Assembly: GCA_965657965.1 (NCBI GenBank)
Contig: CBFHQM010000010.1
Coordinates: 1-64,000 of the forward strand
DNA from: UBA8752 sp965657965
Lineage (GTDB): Bacteria > Bacteroidota > Bacteroidia > Flavobacteriales_D > Sanyastnellaceae
Length of the DNA stretch: 64,000 nt
Direction: 5' to 3'
The translations under genes and the position numbers were made by a program. Each line of letters begins with the position of its first letter. Position 1 is the stretch's first letter. Under the pieces are notes generated by a model. The model did not search any database. It saw only the letters and a list, made by a program, of their open reading frames with translations, and was not told the origin of the DNA. Of this stretch, positions 49,288-57,422 are shown piece after piece.

Positions 49288-50195
49288 GTGATGCCACTGA
49301 GAAAGAGGAAAAGGGCCACCGAAAAGGTGCTCAATGCGATTTTTTTGAGTTCGCCATCGAGCGCGGCGGGTTCCTTTGTGCGGAAGACAAAGCTGAGGTG
49401 CTTTGCATGGACAAGAGCGAACAACCCGTACCAAAGTTGACCGTGCCACGGGCCTGAAGGATCGACTTGCCAAAAGGCCAACAGGGCGAGCCAACCTCCG
49501 ATGAGCAATGCGGCGTGGTAACGCTTGGCGGTTTCGAAACCCATGCGGACTACAAGGGTGTGCTTGCCGGTCGCTGCATCTGACACGTGATCTCGGAGGT
49601 TGTTGAGGTTGAGGACAGCCACACTGAACAACCCGATGGTCAATGCTGGAAGGGTCCACCTCCAGTCGAATTGACCTGAAATCAGTGCCGCAGTTCCCAC
49701 GACGCCGGCGATGCCGAAAAACAACAGCACGCTGATGTCGCCAAGGCCACTGTAGCCGTATGGTTTTTTTCCTGCGGTGTAGGCATAGGCCCCAGCGATC
49801 GCGACAATGCCGACCAGAACCCATTGAAGTAGCAACCTCCAAGCGTCACCCACGGCCAGGATGACTGTGCACAACCCGCAAGCAAAGGCCAACCCCGCAG
49901 TCAAGAAGACGGCCCTGCGCATTTGAGACACGGCAATGCGACCAGAGGCAACGGCTCTGTCTTGGCGCTCTTGGCCTTGCCGAACATCGGCGCCATTCTC
50001 AAAGTCTCCCAAATCGTTGGCGAAATTGGCCAGGATTTGCAGCAGGATGACCGTCAGAAGACAGCCGCCAAAGAGCAGGGTAAGCCTGTCCGGTGGCGTG
50101 TTTACTGCCGCGGCCAAACCGCCCCCCGTCAGGACACATGCACTGGCCAGAGGAAGGGTCCTCAGTCGTGCGGCTTGAATGAAGTCTTGAATCAT
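49284..50195 (-). CDS. menA: 1,4-Dihydroxy-2-naphthoate polyprenyltransferase
   Basis: The 303-residue UbiA-family membrane enzyme attaches the polyprenyl tail to DHNA. The first Asp-rich motif is NFANDLGDFENGADVRQ near residue 60, the second NLNNLRDHVSDAATGK near 190. About eight membrane segments. Start at 50195 (MIQDFIQAARLRTLPL) follows menB by five bases. Confidence 0.96.
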   Translation of the reverse strand: MIQDFIQAARLRTLPLASACVLTGGGLAAAVNTPPDRLTLLFGGCLLTVILLQILANFANDLGDFENGADVRQGQERQDRAVASGRIAVSQMRRAVFLTAGLAFACGLCTVILAVGDAWRLLLQWVLVGIVAIAGAYAYTAGKKPYGYSGLGDISVLLFFGIAGVVGTAALISGQFDWRWTLPALTIGLFSVAVLNLNNLRDHVSDAATGKHTLVVRMGFETAKRYHAALLIGGWLALLAFWQVDPSGPWHGQLWYGLFALVHAKHLSFVFRTKEPAALDGELKKIALSTFSVALFLFLSGIT

Positions 50196-50200
50196 GTTCC

Positions 50201-51025
50201 TCAGGGGAACTTCGGGTATTGCTGGAAATCGGGGTCGCGCTTTTCGAGAAAGGCGTTCTTTCCCTCTTGGGCCTCCTCCATCAAATAATACATCAATGTG
50301 GCGTCCCCTGCGAACTCCATGAGTCCCGATTGTCCGTCCAACTCCGCATTGAGGCCACGCTTGATCATGCGGATGGCCAATGGTGAGCGCTTCATGATGG
50401 TTTTGCACCACTTCACATACGTTTCTTCCAGCTTTTCCAAGGGCACAACCGTGTTGATCAATCCCATGGATTCCGCTTCCGCTGCGGAATACTGCTCGCA
50501 GAGAAACCAGATTTCACGGGCTTTCTTTTGACCCACGTGCCGGGCGAGGTAACTCGATCCAAAGCCGGCGTCGAAACTGCCCACCTTGGGCCCAGTCTGT
50601 CCAAAGATGGCGTTTTCGGAAGCAATGGTGAGGTCGCAGACCACGTGCAGCACGTGACCACCACCAATGGCGTAACCGTTCACTGCGGCAATCACAGGCT
50701 TGGGCAGAGACCGGATTTTTTTGTGCAGGTCGAGGACGTTCAATCGAGGAACCCCATCGTTGCCCACGTAGCCGCCTGTGCCCTTCACATTTTGATCGCC
50801 ACCGCTACAAAAGGCCTTATCTCCGGCCCCTGTGAGGACCACAACACCAATGTCTGTGCGCTCTCTTGCGATGTCCATCGCTTCGAGCATTTCAATGTTG
50901 GTTTCTGGGCGGAAGGCATTGTAGACCGATTGGCGGTCGATGGTAATGCGTGCAATGCCTTCGAACCATTCAAATCGAATGTCTTCAAAGGCTTTGATTT
51001 CCTGCCATTGGCGTGTTTGACTCAT
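50201..51025 (-). CDS. menB: 1,4-Dihydroxy-2-naphthoyl-CoA synthase
   Basis: A 274-residue crotonase-fold enzyme that cyclises OSB-CoA. The signature FCSGGDQNVKGTGGYVGNDGVPRLNVLDL, VNGYAIGGGHVLHVVCDLTIAS and TGPKVGSFDAGFGSSYLARHVGQKKAREIWFL are all MenB-specific. The start at 51025 matches the family; a 77-base gap separates it from menD, the only sizeable gap in the operon. Confidence 0.98.
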   Translation of the reverse strand: MSQTRQWQEIKAFEDIRFEWFEGIARITIDRQSVYNAFRPETNIEMLEAMDIARERTDIGVVVLTGAGDKAFCSGGDQNVKGTGGYVGNDGVPRLNVLDLHKKIRSLPKPVIAAVNGYAIGGGHVLHVVCDLTIASENAIFGQTGPKVGSFDAGFGSSYLARHVGQKKAREIWFLCEQYSAAEAESMGLINTVVPLEKLEETYVKWCKTIMKRSPLAIRMIKRGLNAELDGQSGLMEFAGDATLMYYLMEEAQEGKNAFLEKRDPDFQQYPKFP

Positions 51026-51102
51026 GGGGCTTAGGGTGTGCAATTCAAACAAACAGAAGGCCTCCGGGTTCTCCCGATTTCCCAACTTGTTTGGCCGCGA
51101 AT

Positions 51103-52818
51103 TTAGGCACTCACCGCTGCCATGTAAGCCTTGTAGACTTCGGCACTCTCGACCGAGGGGGTCGAAATTTCCAACACTTTCGGCGCATCCGCGTTGTCCC
51201 ACCAACCCTCGAGGGCACTGGTGAGCGCTGTTTCGGAGGTCACACGGGCATGCTCCAAACCGTGCAAGTCACACAAAGCGCGCAAGGGCGTGGCATGCCT
51301 CATCTCAAAGTGGGAGTCCAGCATTCCAGTGCGCTGAGGTCCATCGAGCCAACGAAACACACCGCCTCCGCCATTGTGAATGACGGCAATCCTGAGGTGG
51401 TCAGGCAAAGGGTGCACCAAAAAGGCGTTGGCGTCGTAGAGAAACCCCAAATCGCCGGTGATCAGGGTCACGTGTTGTCCGGCCAAAGTTGCACCCACCG
51501 CAGTGGAGGAGCAGCCGTCAATCCCCGCCACGCCGCGGTTGGACCATGGTTGGATTTCGGGTCTGTGAAAGAGCTGGGCGTATCGGACGGGGGTGGAATT
51601 GCCCAAGTGTAGTTGCCAATCTTCGGGAAGCGCGCGATGCAGCACGGCGTGGGCGCGCAAGTCGCTCCAAGGTGCATTGGCCAATGCTGTGGTGTGGGCC
51701 TGACTGAGCCGGTTGGCTTGATCTAGCCAGAGATGCTGCCATGCTCCAGCGGAGGACGAGGGGAGAATTGGCGACGCGATCAAACGTGTGGCAACGGCAT
51801 CCAATGCCCGCGGAACAGTCGAATGGATGCACGTGACGGTTGGGCCAAATGCGGAGGGAGCCTCTCCACTGTTGTCGATGTGCAGGTGATCCACAGCTGC
51901 GGTGCGCAGGGCTTGCCGCAGAGACTTTGACAACAAAGGGGCTCCAAAAGTGACCACCATGTCGGGGTGTGCCAGAGACCAGTCGTGTTCGGTGGCTGTC
52001 CATCCCCGCATCCATCGGTCTGTGGACACAATGGTGGTATCCGCGCGACCGAGGCCGCTGGTAGAATCCCCAACAATCACGGCGAAGGTCGCCCAAACTT
52101 CGAGCGTTTTTCTGGACAGTGGGAGGGGCTGAGTGCCCCCGAGCAGCATCACACGTCGACCCGATTCAATGGCCGTACTGATGCGCGCTGCGAATTGCAA
52201 TTCTGCTTCCTCTTGGGCAGCGCTGGGTGCGGTAGGCTGTTTGGCCTGGTGATCTTGGTTTGTGTCGGGAGAATCGGATCGTGTGACGTTAGCGTCTGGA
52301 TACAAGGGCTCAGAGAAGGGGCAGTTGATGTGCACCGGCCCGCAGTTGAGCGCCTTCGACACCGCGCTGAGCATGGCGTCGCCGAAATCGTCTTCCGAGG
52401 GAAGCCACTGGAATTCGCCACGCACATGGGTCGAATGAATGCCTTGTTGTTGTAGGGTCTGGCTCTCCCATTGGTTTTGGGCACCGTGGGGGCGATCAGC
52501 TGTGAGGCTGACCAGGGGCAATCCCATTTTATGGGCCTCGGCGAGGGCGGGGGCGTGATTGAGTGCGGCGGTGCCGCTGGTACAACAGACGGCGACGGGG
52601 GCGTTCAGCGCCACAATCATGCCGAGCGCATGGTGGGCTGCGGAGCGTTCGTCCAATGCCACATGGCATGGCAGACCAGCAGCGTCCAGAGCCTGCATCA
52701 GTGGTGCGTTACGTGAGCCAGGACTGACCACCGCCCCTTTGAGTCCGGTTTGGATGAGCCCTTGGACCAAACGGTGGGCAGATTCCAGTGCGCTGACCGG
52801 GAAGCGAGAGCTGCTCAT
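51103..52818 (-). CDS. menD: SEPHCHC synthase
   Basis: The 571-residue ThDP enzyme joins isochorismate with 2-oxoglutarate. N-terminal GAVVSPGSRNAPLMQAL, CCTSGTAALNHAPALAEAHKMGLPLVSLTADRP and the C-terminal ThDP motif ITGDLGFLYDANAFLV are diagnostic. Start at 52818 overlaps the menF stop by four bases. Confidence 0.97.
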   Translation of the reverse strand: MSSSRFPVSALESAHRLVQGLIQTGLKGAVVSPGSRNAPLMQALDAAGLPCHVALDERSAAHHALGMIVALNAPVAVCCTSGTAALNHAPALAEAHKMGLPLVSLTADRPHGAQNQWESQTLQQQGIHSTHVRGEFQWLPSEDDFGDAMLSAVSKALNCGPVHINCPFSEPLYPDANVTRSDSPDTNQDHQAKQPTAPSAAQEEAELQFAARISTAIESGRRVMLLGGTQPLPLSRKTLEVWATFAVIVGDSTSGLGRADTTIVSTDRWMRGWTATEHDWSLAHPDMVVTFGAPLLSKSLRQALRTAAVDHLHIDNSGEAPSAFGPTVTCIHSTVPRALDAVATRLIASPILPSSSAGAWQHLWLDQANRLSQAHTTALANAPWSDLRAHAVLHRALPEDWQLHLGNSTPVRYAQLFHRPEIQPWSNRGVAGIDGCSSTAVGATLAGQHVTLITGDLGFLYDANAFLVHPLPDHLRIAVIHNGGGGVFRWLDGPQRTGMLDSHFEMRHATPLRALCDLHGLEHARVTSETALTSALEGWWDNADAPKVLEISTPSVESAEVYKAYMAAVSA

Positions 52819-53825
52819 TTCGACCAGTGAACGATGGGGTCGAGCACAGAGCGGAGCTTGTTGCGGGTTTCTTGCCACTCTGACGCGGGGTCGGAGCCAG
52901 CGGTAATGCCGCCGCCTGCATATGCCGTGAGCTGGTCCTCGCGGAGCGCCGCACAACGTAGGTTCACGAAGTAACTGACTTCGTCGCCTTGTTCGAGGCC
53001 AATCCAGCCCGTGTAGAAGGCGCGATCATGACCTTCATTTTGTTGGATAAAGGCCAGGGCCGCCTCCCTCGGAGTTCCTCCAACGGCTGGGGTCGGGTGC
53101 AGGGCTTTCACCACATCGAATACAGAGTGAGTGGACCGAAAGTCGACAATGGTTCGGAGGTGCTCGATGGGCCCATATTGAACCGTTTCTCGCGGACCAA
53201 CGTGGACGCCCTCACACCCGCTTTCCTGCAAGGCTTCGAGGACAGCGTCGACGACATACTGCTGTTCCTGGACTTCCTTGTTGGTCCAAGGGTCGGACGT
53301 TGCACCCGTATGGGTCATGCGTGTGCCCGCCAGACAAGTGGTTCGGAATTGCGGCCAATGTCCTTCGACCAAGGGCTCCGGAGAAGAGCCAAACCACATG
53401 CCGATGTCGGGGTGCTGAACCATCCAGCTGAACGAATCGGGGTGCGCTTGCGCTTGACGGCGAACAACCTCTTCTGCATCAAGGGGCCCAACACCTACAG
53501 TCAAGTGGCTGGACAGGACCACCTTGTCCAAGACGCCCGTCGCAATGCTCTCTTTCGCCAACGTCACCATTTGGATGTGGGATTGACGTTCAGTGCCCCC
53601 GAGTGAGTTGGCGTTCGGTTTGATTTGAGGGCGTTGGTCGCCAAAGACGGAAGCCCCCGGCTCAATTCTCCCTCGAACCTCAATGATGCTGTGCTGTTGC
53701 GCGTGGACCCAAGGGTGCATTCGGAAACAGGCCTGTCCCTTTGCGTCGGGAACCAGACGTTCCAGTGTGGGGGCTCCTGGACGATGAAACAGAACCGCAA
53801 TGGGGCTTTCTTCTTGCACGCTCAT
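52815..53825 (-). CDS. menF: Isochorismate synthase
   Basis: A 336-residue chorismate-binding enzyme making isochorismate, the first step of menaquinone synthesis. It shows LDKVVLSSHLTV, FGSSPEPLVEG, AGTRMTHTG, LHPTPAVGGTPREAALAFIQQ and the C-terminal AYAGGGITAGSDPASEWQETRNKL with the Mg-binding Glu. The N-terminal region is shorter than in E. coli MenF. The ATG shares one base with the thioesterase stop. Confidence 0.94.
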   Translation of the reverse strand: MSVQEESPIAVLFHRPGAPTLERLVPDAKGQACFRMHPWVHAQQHSIIEVRGRIEPGASVFGDQRPQIKPNANSLGGTERQSHIQMVTLAKESIATGVLDKVVLSSHLTVGVGPLDAEEVVRRQAQAHPDSFSWMVQHPDIGMWFGSSPEPLVEGHWPQFRTTCLAGTRMTHTGATSDPWTNKEVQEQQYVVDAVLEALQESGCEGVHVGPRETVQYGPIEHLRTIVDFRSTHSVFDVVKALHPTPAVGGTPREAALAFIQQNEGHDRAFYTGWIGLEQGDEVSYFVNLRCAALREDQLTAYAGGGITAGSDPASEWQETRNKLRSVLDPIVHWSK

Positions 53826-54280
53826 CAGGAAGCTGTCTTTTTCGTTGTGGCCTGAGGAACGAGCATCACGGTAAGCCGACTGGTGCAAATGGCCCGCCCC
53901 TTGTCGTCGGTGATGTCGATGTGCCAGACATGAAGTTTGCCTCCTTCGTGATGGAGTTTCGCATGACCGTGCACCCAGCCGTCGCGCACACCGCGCAAGT
54001 GATTGGCGTTGACTTCAATGCCGACAGCGGCTTTGCCCATTGGGGATGCGATGAAATGCGAACCAATGGATCCCAGCGTCTCGGCCAATACCACACTGGC
54101 CCCGCCATGAAGTAGACCGTAAGGCTGGTGCGTTCTGGCGTCCACAGGCATGCGACCGGTCACTTGTCCGTGGGTGACTTCGAGAATCTCCATTCCGAGC
54201 GCTTCACCAATGGTATTGCGACCCAGCGCTTGCAGTTCCTCTGCAGACATGCGGTTCGATGCTTTGCTCACCTTACTCAT
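53825..54280 (-). CDS. Hotdog-fold thioesterase, probable DHNA-CoA thioesterase
   Basis: The 151-residue protein has the PaaI/YbgC-type hotdog motif YGLLHGGASVVLAETLGSIGSHF, with GIEVNANHLRGVRDG and VWHIDITDDKGRAICTSRLTVMLV. As first gene of the men operon, sharing a base with menF, it is the best candidate for releasing DHNA from DHNA-CoA (MenI role). The start at 54280 is chosen because the upstream residues look non-coding. Enzymatic role is inferred from context. Confidence 0.87.
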   Translation of the reverse strand: MSKVSKASNRMSAEELQALGRNTIGEALGMEILEVTHGQVTGRMPVDARTHQPYGLLHGGASVVLAETLGSIGSHFIASPMGKAAVGIEVNANHLRGVRDGWVHGHAKLHHEGGKLHVWHIDITDDKGRAICTSRLTVMLVPQATTKKTAS

Positions 54281-54568
54281 CCGTAGTGAAAGTAGCGGTG
54301 CACAGGTGTTTTTGCTGTTCGAAGTCCATGGGTGATCTCGGGGGCTAAAGAAAAACGAACTTTTTTTTCGTTCCGAAGGCAACGATTGCTTTTGTCGGCG
54401 TCATATACTCGGATACGGCTGTTCAAGCTGTATCGGTTTCAATATCCTTGCAGGTTTCGGAGGGGGCAGAAATGTCCCCTTCTTTCTTTTTGGGGTTTTT
54501 TCAAAACGCCAGGCTAGGCACTGTTGAAGTGAGCTATGTACCCTGCAAAATTGAAGCTTTCCCAGTGC
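54281..54568. other. Intergenic region between the men operon and rsmG
   Basis: About 290 bases that should carry the end of the rsmG transcript and the men operon promoter. An inverted repeat AACGAA-N7-TTCGTT lies at 54354-54372 with a T-run in its loop. A second weak stem CCCC/GGGG followed by six T residues lies near 54477-54506. I saw no convincing gene and no exact TAnnTTTG. Confidence 0.45.
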
Positions 54569-55258
54569 TTACAAGGCAACATGGATTAGTTTTTTCGTCT
54601 CAAAGAAGGGGTCGGAAAGGACATCGCTTAAGCTCCATGAGGTCACTGTGTCCTGAATGGGGGCCAATTCTTCTTTGAGATCTCCCCCCTTGAGGTACCA
54701 GACGCCATTGGCCATGCCATGGCGATGATCGTTGGCAATCAAAGGCCGAACCCAGGTAAGAAAAGTCGGCATTTTGGTGACGGCTCTGCTGACCACGAAA
54801 TCGAAAGCGGGGCGGTCAGTCAAGGCTTCTGCCCGAGCCCAAACGCCCTCGACATTCTTTAGCTCGAGCGCATCTGCGACAGCATCGACCACTTTGATTT
54901 TTTTTCCGATCGAATCGCAAAGGGTGAAGTGGGCGTCGGGAAAGAGAATGGCCAGTGGCAAACCTGGGAATCCGCCGCCTGTGCCGACATCTAAAATTCG
55001 AGCCCCCGATTCAGGGCGCATGAGACGTGCGATGGCCAAGCTGTGCAACACATGTCGGACGAAGAACTGGTCCAAGTCTTTGCGAGAAATCACATTGATT
55101 TTGGCATTCCAATCTCGGAAAAGTGGTCCGAGCATGGCGAGTTGGTTGCGTTGCTGCTTGGTCAGGGGGGGCAGCGGCGTACCAAAGTCCAAGGCTTCGA
55201 CATCCAAGGCTTTGAGCGCGGCGTCTACTGCGCGGTTGTCTTGAGCAGAGGCTTTCAC
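54569..55258 (-). CDS. rsmG: 16S rRNA (guanine527-N7)-methyltransferase
   Basis: The 229-residue GidB-type enzyme has LLGPLFRDWNAKINVISRKDLDQFFVRHVLHSLAI-type N-terminal features and the AdoMet motif ARILDVGTGGGFPGLPLAILFPDAHFTLCDSIGKKIKVV, then VVSRAVTKMPTFL. The start codon is GTG at 55258, two bases after the sigma-factor stop; no in-frame ATG would keep the N-terminal domain. Confidence 0.95.
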   Translation of the reverse strand: MKASAQDNRAVDAALKALDVEALDFGTPLPPLTKQQRNQLAMLGPLFRDWNAKINVISRKDLDQFFVRHVLHSLAIARLMRPESGARILDVGTGGGFPGLPLAILFPDAHFTLCDSIGKKIKVVDAVADALELKNVEGVWARAEALTDRPAFDFVVSRAVTKMPTFLTWVRPLIANDHRHGMANGVWYLKGGDLKEELAPIQDTVTSWSLSDVLSDPFFETKKLIHVAL

Positions 55259-55260
55259 GC

Positions 55261-55893
55261 TCAGAACTGTTCGCGGTCAATTTCCAAGACGCCAGCGAGG
55301 ATGTCGCGTGCACGGAAAAGTTGTGCCTTGACGGTGCCCAGTGGGAGGTCCAGCTCTTCGGAGATTTCGTCGTAGCTGTATTCCTCGAAATAGCGCAATT
55401 CAACCAATCTCCTGTAGCGGGGCTTGAGTTGTGCCACCACTTCCCGCATGCGGTTGACCCGTTGCTGCTTCTCCATGGTTTGTCCGGGATCCAATCCGTC
55501 GTCTGCCACTTGAATTTCCATGGTGTCTCCTTCCGCGTCGGTAAAGCCCTTGTCGAGACTCAAGGCTTTGATTCTCTTCTTTCGAATGAAATCAATGGCC
55601 CCGTTGGACGCGATTTTGAACAGCCAAGTCGAGAAGGCAAACTTTGGGCTGTACTGTTTAAGCCGACGAAAGGCCTTGCCAAAAGTCTCGATCATCAAGT
55701 CCTCTGCATCGTCTTGGTCGTGGACCATTTTGATGAGCATGTAGTAAATGGGGTCGCGATAGCGCTCCATCAACTCGGCAAATGCGCCTTGATCGTGAGA
55801 GTCCAATGCCCTGCAAATGAGGCCATAGTCGTACTTGGCCTTGTCGGAAAGGTGGTCGATCACGACCTGCTTGTCGGTGCCCGCTGCGTCCAT
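55261..55893 (-). CDS. ECF-type RNA polymerase sigma factor
   Basis: A 210-residue sigma-70 family protein with region 2 (AFAELMERYRDPIYYMLIKMVHDQDDAEDLMIETFGKAFRRLKQYSPKFAFSTWLFKIASN) and region 4 (LKPRYRRLVELRYFEEYSYDEISEELDLPLGTVKAQLFRARDIL). No anti-sigma gene is adjacent, so it is likely a housekeeping-type Bacteroidota sigma rather than a classical ECF pair. The start at 55893 lies 34 bases inside the glycosyltransferase gene, so the two are probably coupled; a later start is possible. Confidence 0.93.
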   Translation of the reverse strand: MDAAGTDKQVVIDHLSDKAKYDYGLICRALDSHDQGAFAELMERYRDPIYYMLIKMVHDQDDAEDLMIETFGKAFRRLKQYSPKFAFSTWLFKIASNGAIDFIRKKRIKALSLDKGFTDAEGDTMEIQVADDGLDPGQTMEKQQRVNRMREVVAQLKPRYRRLVELRYFEEYSYDEISEELDLPLGTVKAQLFRARDILAGVLEIDREQF

Positions 55894-57011
55894 GTCGGCG
55901 ATGAGGTGAAATTCAGCAAGGTGGCTACAGCGAGGAATCCCCACCGCATCGGTCCCAGAAAGGTGGCCCGAAAGCCGTGTTTTGCCGGGAGACCGAGGTC
56001 CTTGACGAATGACGACAAGTTAACAGCCCTGAACAGGAGGACAAGCCCCGCAGAGAGCACGGGTATCCAACCTTCATTGTGCAAAAGGCCGGAAGCCCCC
56101 ATTGCGGCTCCCATTGCAACGAGCGGATCGAGCGAGGCGTCAATGGCCAAATTGATGAAGGTGCGCGGTGTGTAACGCGGCGCAGTGCTCAGATGCCTTC
56201 GCTTTCGACGGAGTCCATCTGCCCATCCGGAAGCCGGGACCGTCGGGTTGGCCATGCGGAGATCTTGCGTTGCCAAAGTTTGGATGGCATGGCCTTTTTG
56301 GGCCGCAGATTGGACAAAAAGATCGTCGTCCCCGCTTGCCAAGTCCAGGTGGTCTTGGAAGCCGCCTAACGTCTTCCACAGGCTTTTGCGATAAGCCAAG
56401 TTGCGCCCAACTCCCATGTAGCTTCGGCTCATGGCTGCGGCCGTGCCGTATTGCCAAGCGATGCGTACCGCGTCAAAATGAAGAAGCCAGGGACCGCCGT
56501 TGGGGAGGCTGAATCCCAGAAGAATGGCAGGTCCCTCCGGTACATTCCCGATGGAATGGGCCATGGAATAGGCCCATTTTTCTCCCGGCCTGCAGTCCGC
56601 ATCGGTGAGCACAAGGCGATCGTGATGGGCAGCCGTGATGCCCGCAGTGAGGGCCTCTTTTTTTCCGGGTCGTGTTTTCTCGTGGTGGACAACGATAAGT
56701 GCTTTGGGGTCTTGGCGCTGCTGTTGTTCAAGCCAAAGCCGAGTGCCATCGGAAGACCCATCGTTCACAACGACCCACTCGACGTCCCAGTCGGATGGGA
56801 AGACTTGTCCTCTCCAAAGGGGCCAGATGGCCTTGAGATGGTCGAGATCGTTGTGCACGCAAAGAAGCAGGCTCACCGCTTTGTCGCTGGCACTCCGATT
56901 GCGGTTGTTGTGTGGACGGTGCTTCCAAGCCCTCGTCGCGCGTAGGTCGATGAACAGCCGCAAGACAGAGGGCGACGCTGCGACCATGGCCAAGGCCATC
57001 GCGTTTGTCAT
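55860..57011 (-). CDS. Family 2 glycosyltransferase with C-terminal membrane segments
   Basis: The 383-residue protein has a GT-A domain: VSLLLCVHNDLDHLK, VEWVVVNDGSSDGTRLWLEQ, TRPGKKEALTAGITAAHHDRLVLTDADCRPG (DxD-type), and the acceptor region YMGVGRNLAYRKSLWKTLGGFQDHLDLASGDDDLFVQ. Residues ~285-370 contain two or three membrane segments. It adds a sugar at the membrane, probably to a lipid or surface glycan. ATG overlaps the lipoprotein stop by one base. Confidence 0.9.
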   Translation of the reverse strand: MTNAMALAMVAASPSVLRLFIDLRATRAWKHRPHNNRNRSASDKAVSLLLCVHNDLDHLKAIWPLWRGQVFPSDWDVEWVVVNDGSSDGTRLWLEQQQRQDPKALIVVHHEKTRPGKKEALTAGITAAHHDRLVLTDADCRPGEKWAYSMAHSIGNVPEGPAILLGFSLPNGGPWLLHFDAVRIAWQYGTAAAMSRSYMGVGRNLAYRKSLWKTLGGFQDHLDLASGDDDLFVQSAAQKGHAIQTLATQDLRMANPTVPASGWADGLRRKRRHLSTAPRYTPRTFINLAIDASLDPLVAMGAAMGASGLLHNEGWIPVLSAGLVLLFRAVNLSSFVKDLGLPAKHGFRATFLGPMRWGFLAVATLLNFTSSPTWTQRAPTSRS

Positions 57012-57415
57012 TACTCGGAATAGGTGTAGTCCAAGAGGTCAGGCCATTGGGCCAGACGCAATCTAATCTTGGCCTGTGAAGGGTCTCGATAAGGCCGGAG
57101 GTCAAAGGCGTGGTCCTCTCGAAGCAACGCCCTCCCCATGTCTCCGTGGCTGTTGTGGTTCAGGCGCAGGGGTTGCTGTCGGGGCATGGATTTTGTAGCG
57201 GCACCACCGGACTCAAGTCTGAATTCATGGGTGCGAAACCCGCCCCCGAATTGAAGGGTCATTCGGAGACTGTCTCCTTCTACAGCGGCGCTTAAAATGG
57301 TGTAAGGGGTGTCCCAGGTTTCTGTCGCATTCAATGCGGCATCGGCTTGGGCGCTTTTCTTATTGCCCGCACAGGCGGTCAAAACCATCAGCAAGGAAAT
57401 CCACAGATAGCGCAT
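57011..57415 (-). CDS. Small lipoprotein of unknown function
   Basis: A 134-residue product with lipobox LTAC (residues 12-15, start at 57415). The mature part is a small beta-rich domain (TPYTILSAAVEGDSLRMTLQFGGGFRTHEFRLESGG, ending RLAQWPDLLDYTYSE). I do not recognise a family by name. It lies between the secreted protease (7-base gap) and the glycosyltransferase (1-base overlap), so it is in that transcript. Confidence 0.82.
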   Translation of the reverse strand: MRYLWISLLMVLTACAGNKKSAQADAALNATETWDTPYTILSAAVEGDSLRMTLQFGGGFRTHEFRLESGGAATKSMPRQQPLRLNHNSHGDMGRALLREDHAFDLRPYRDPSQAKIRLRLAQWPDLLDYTYSE

Positions 57416-57422
57416 CGTAACG

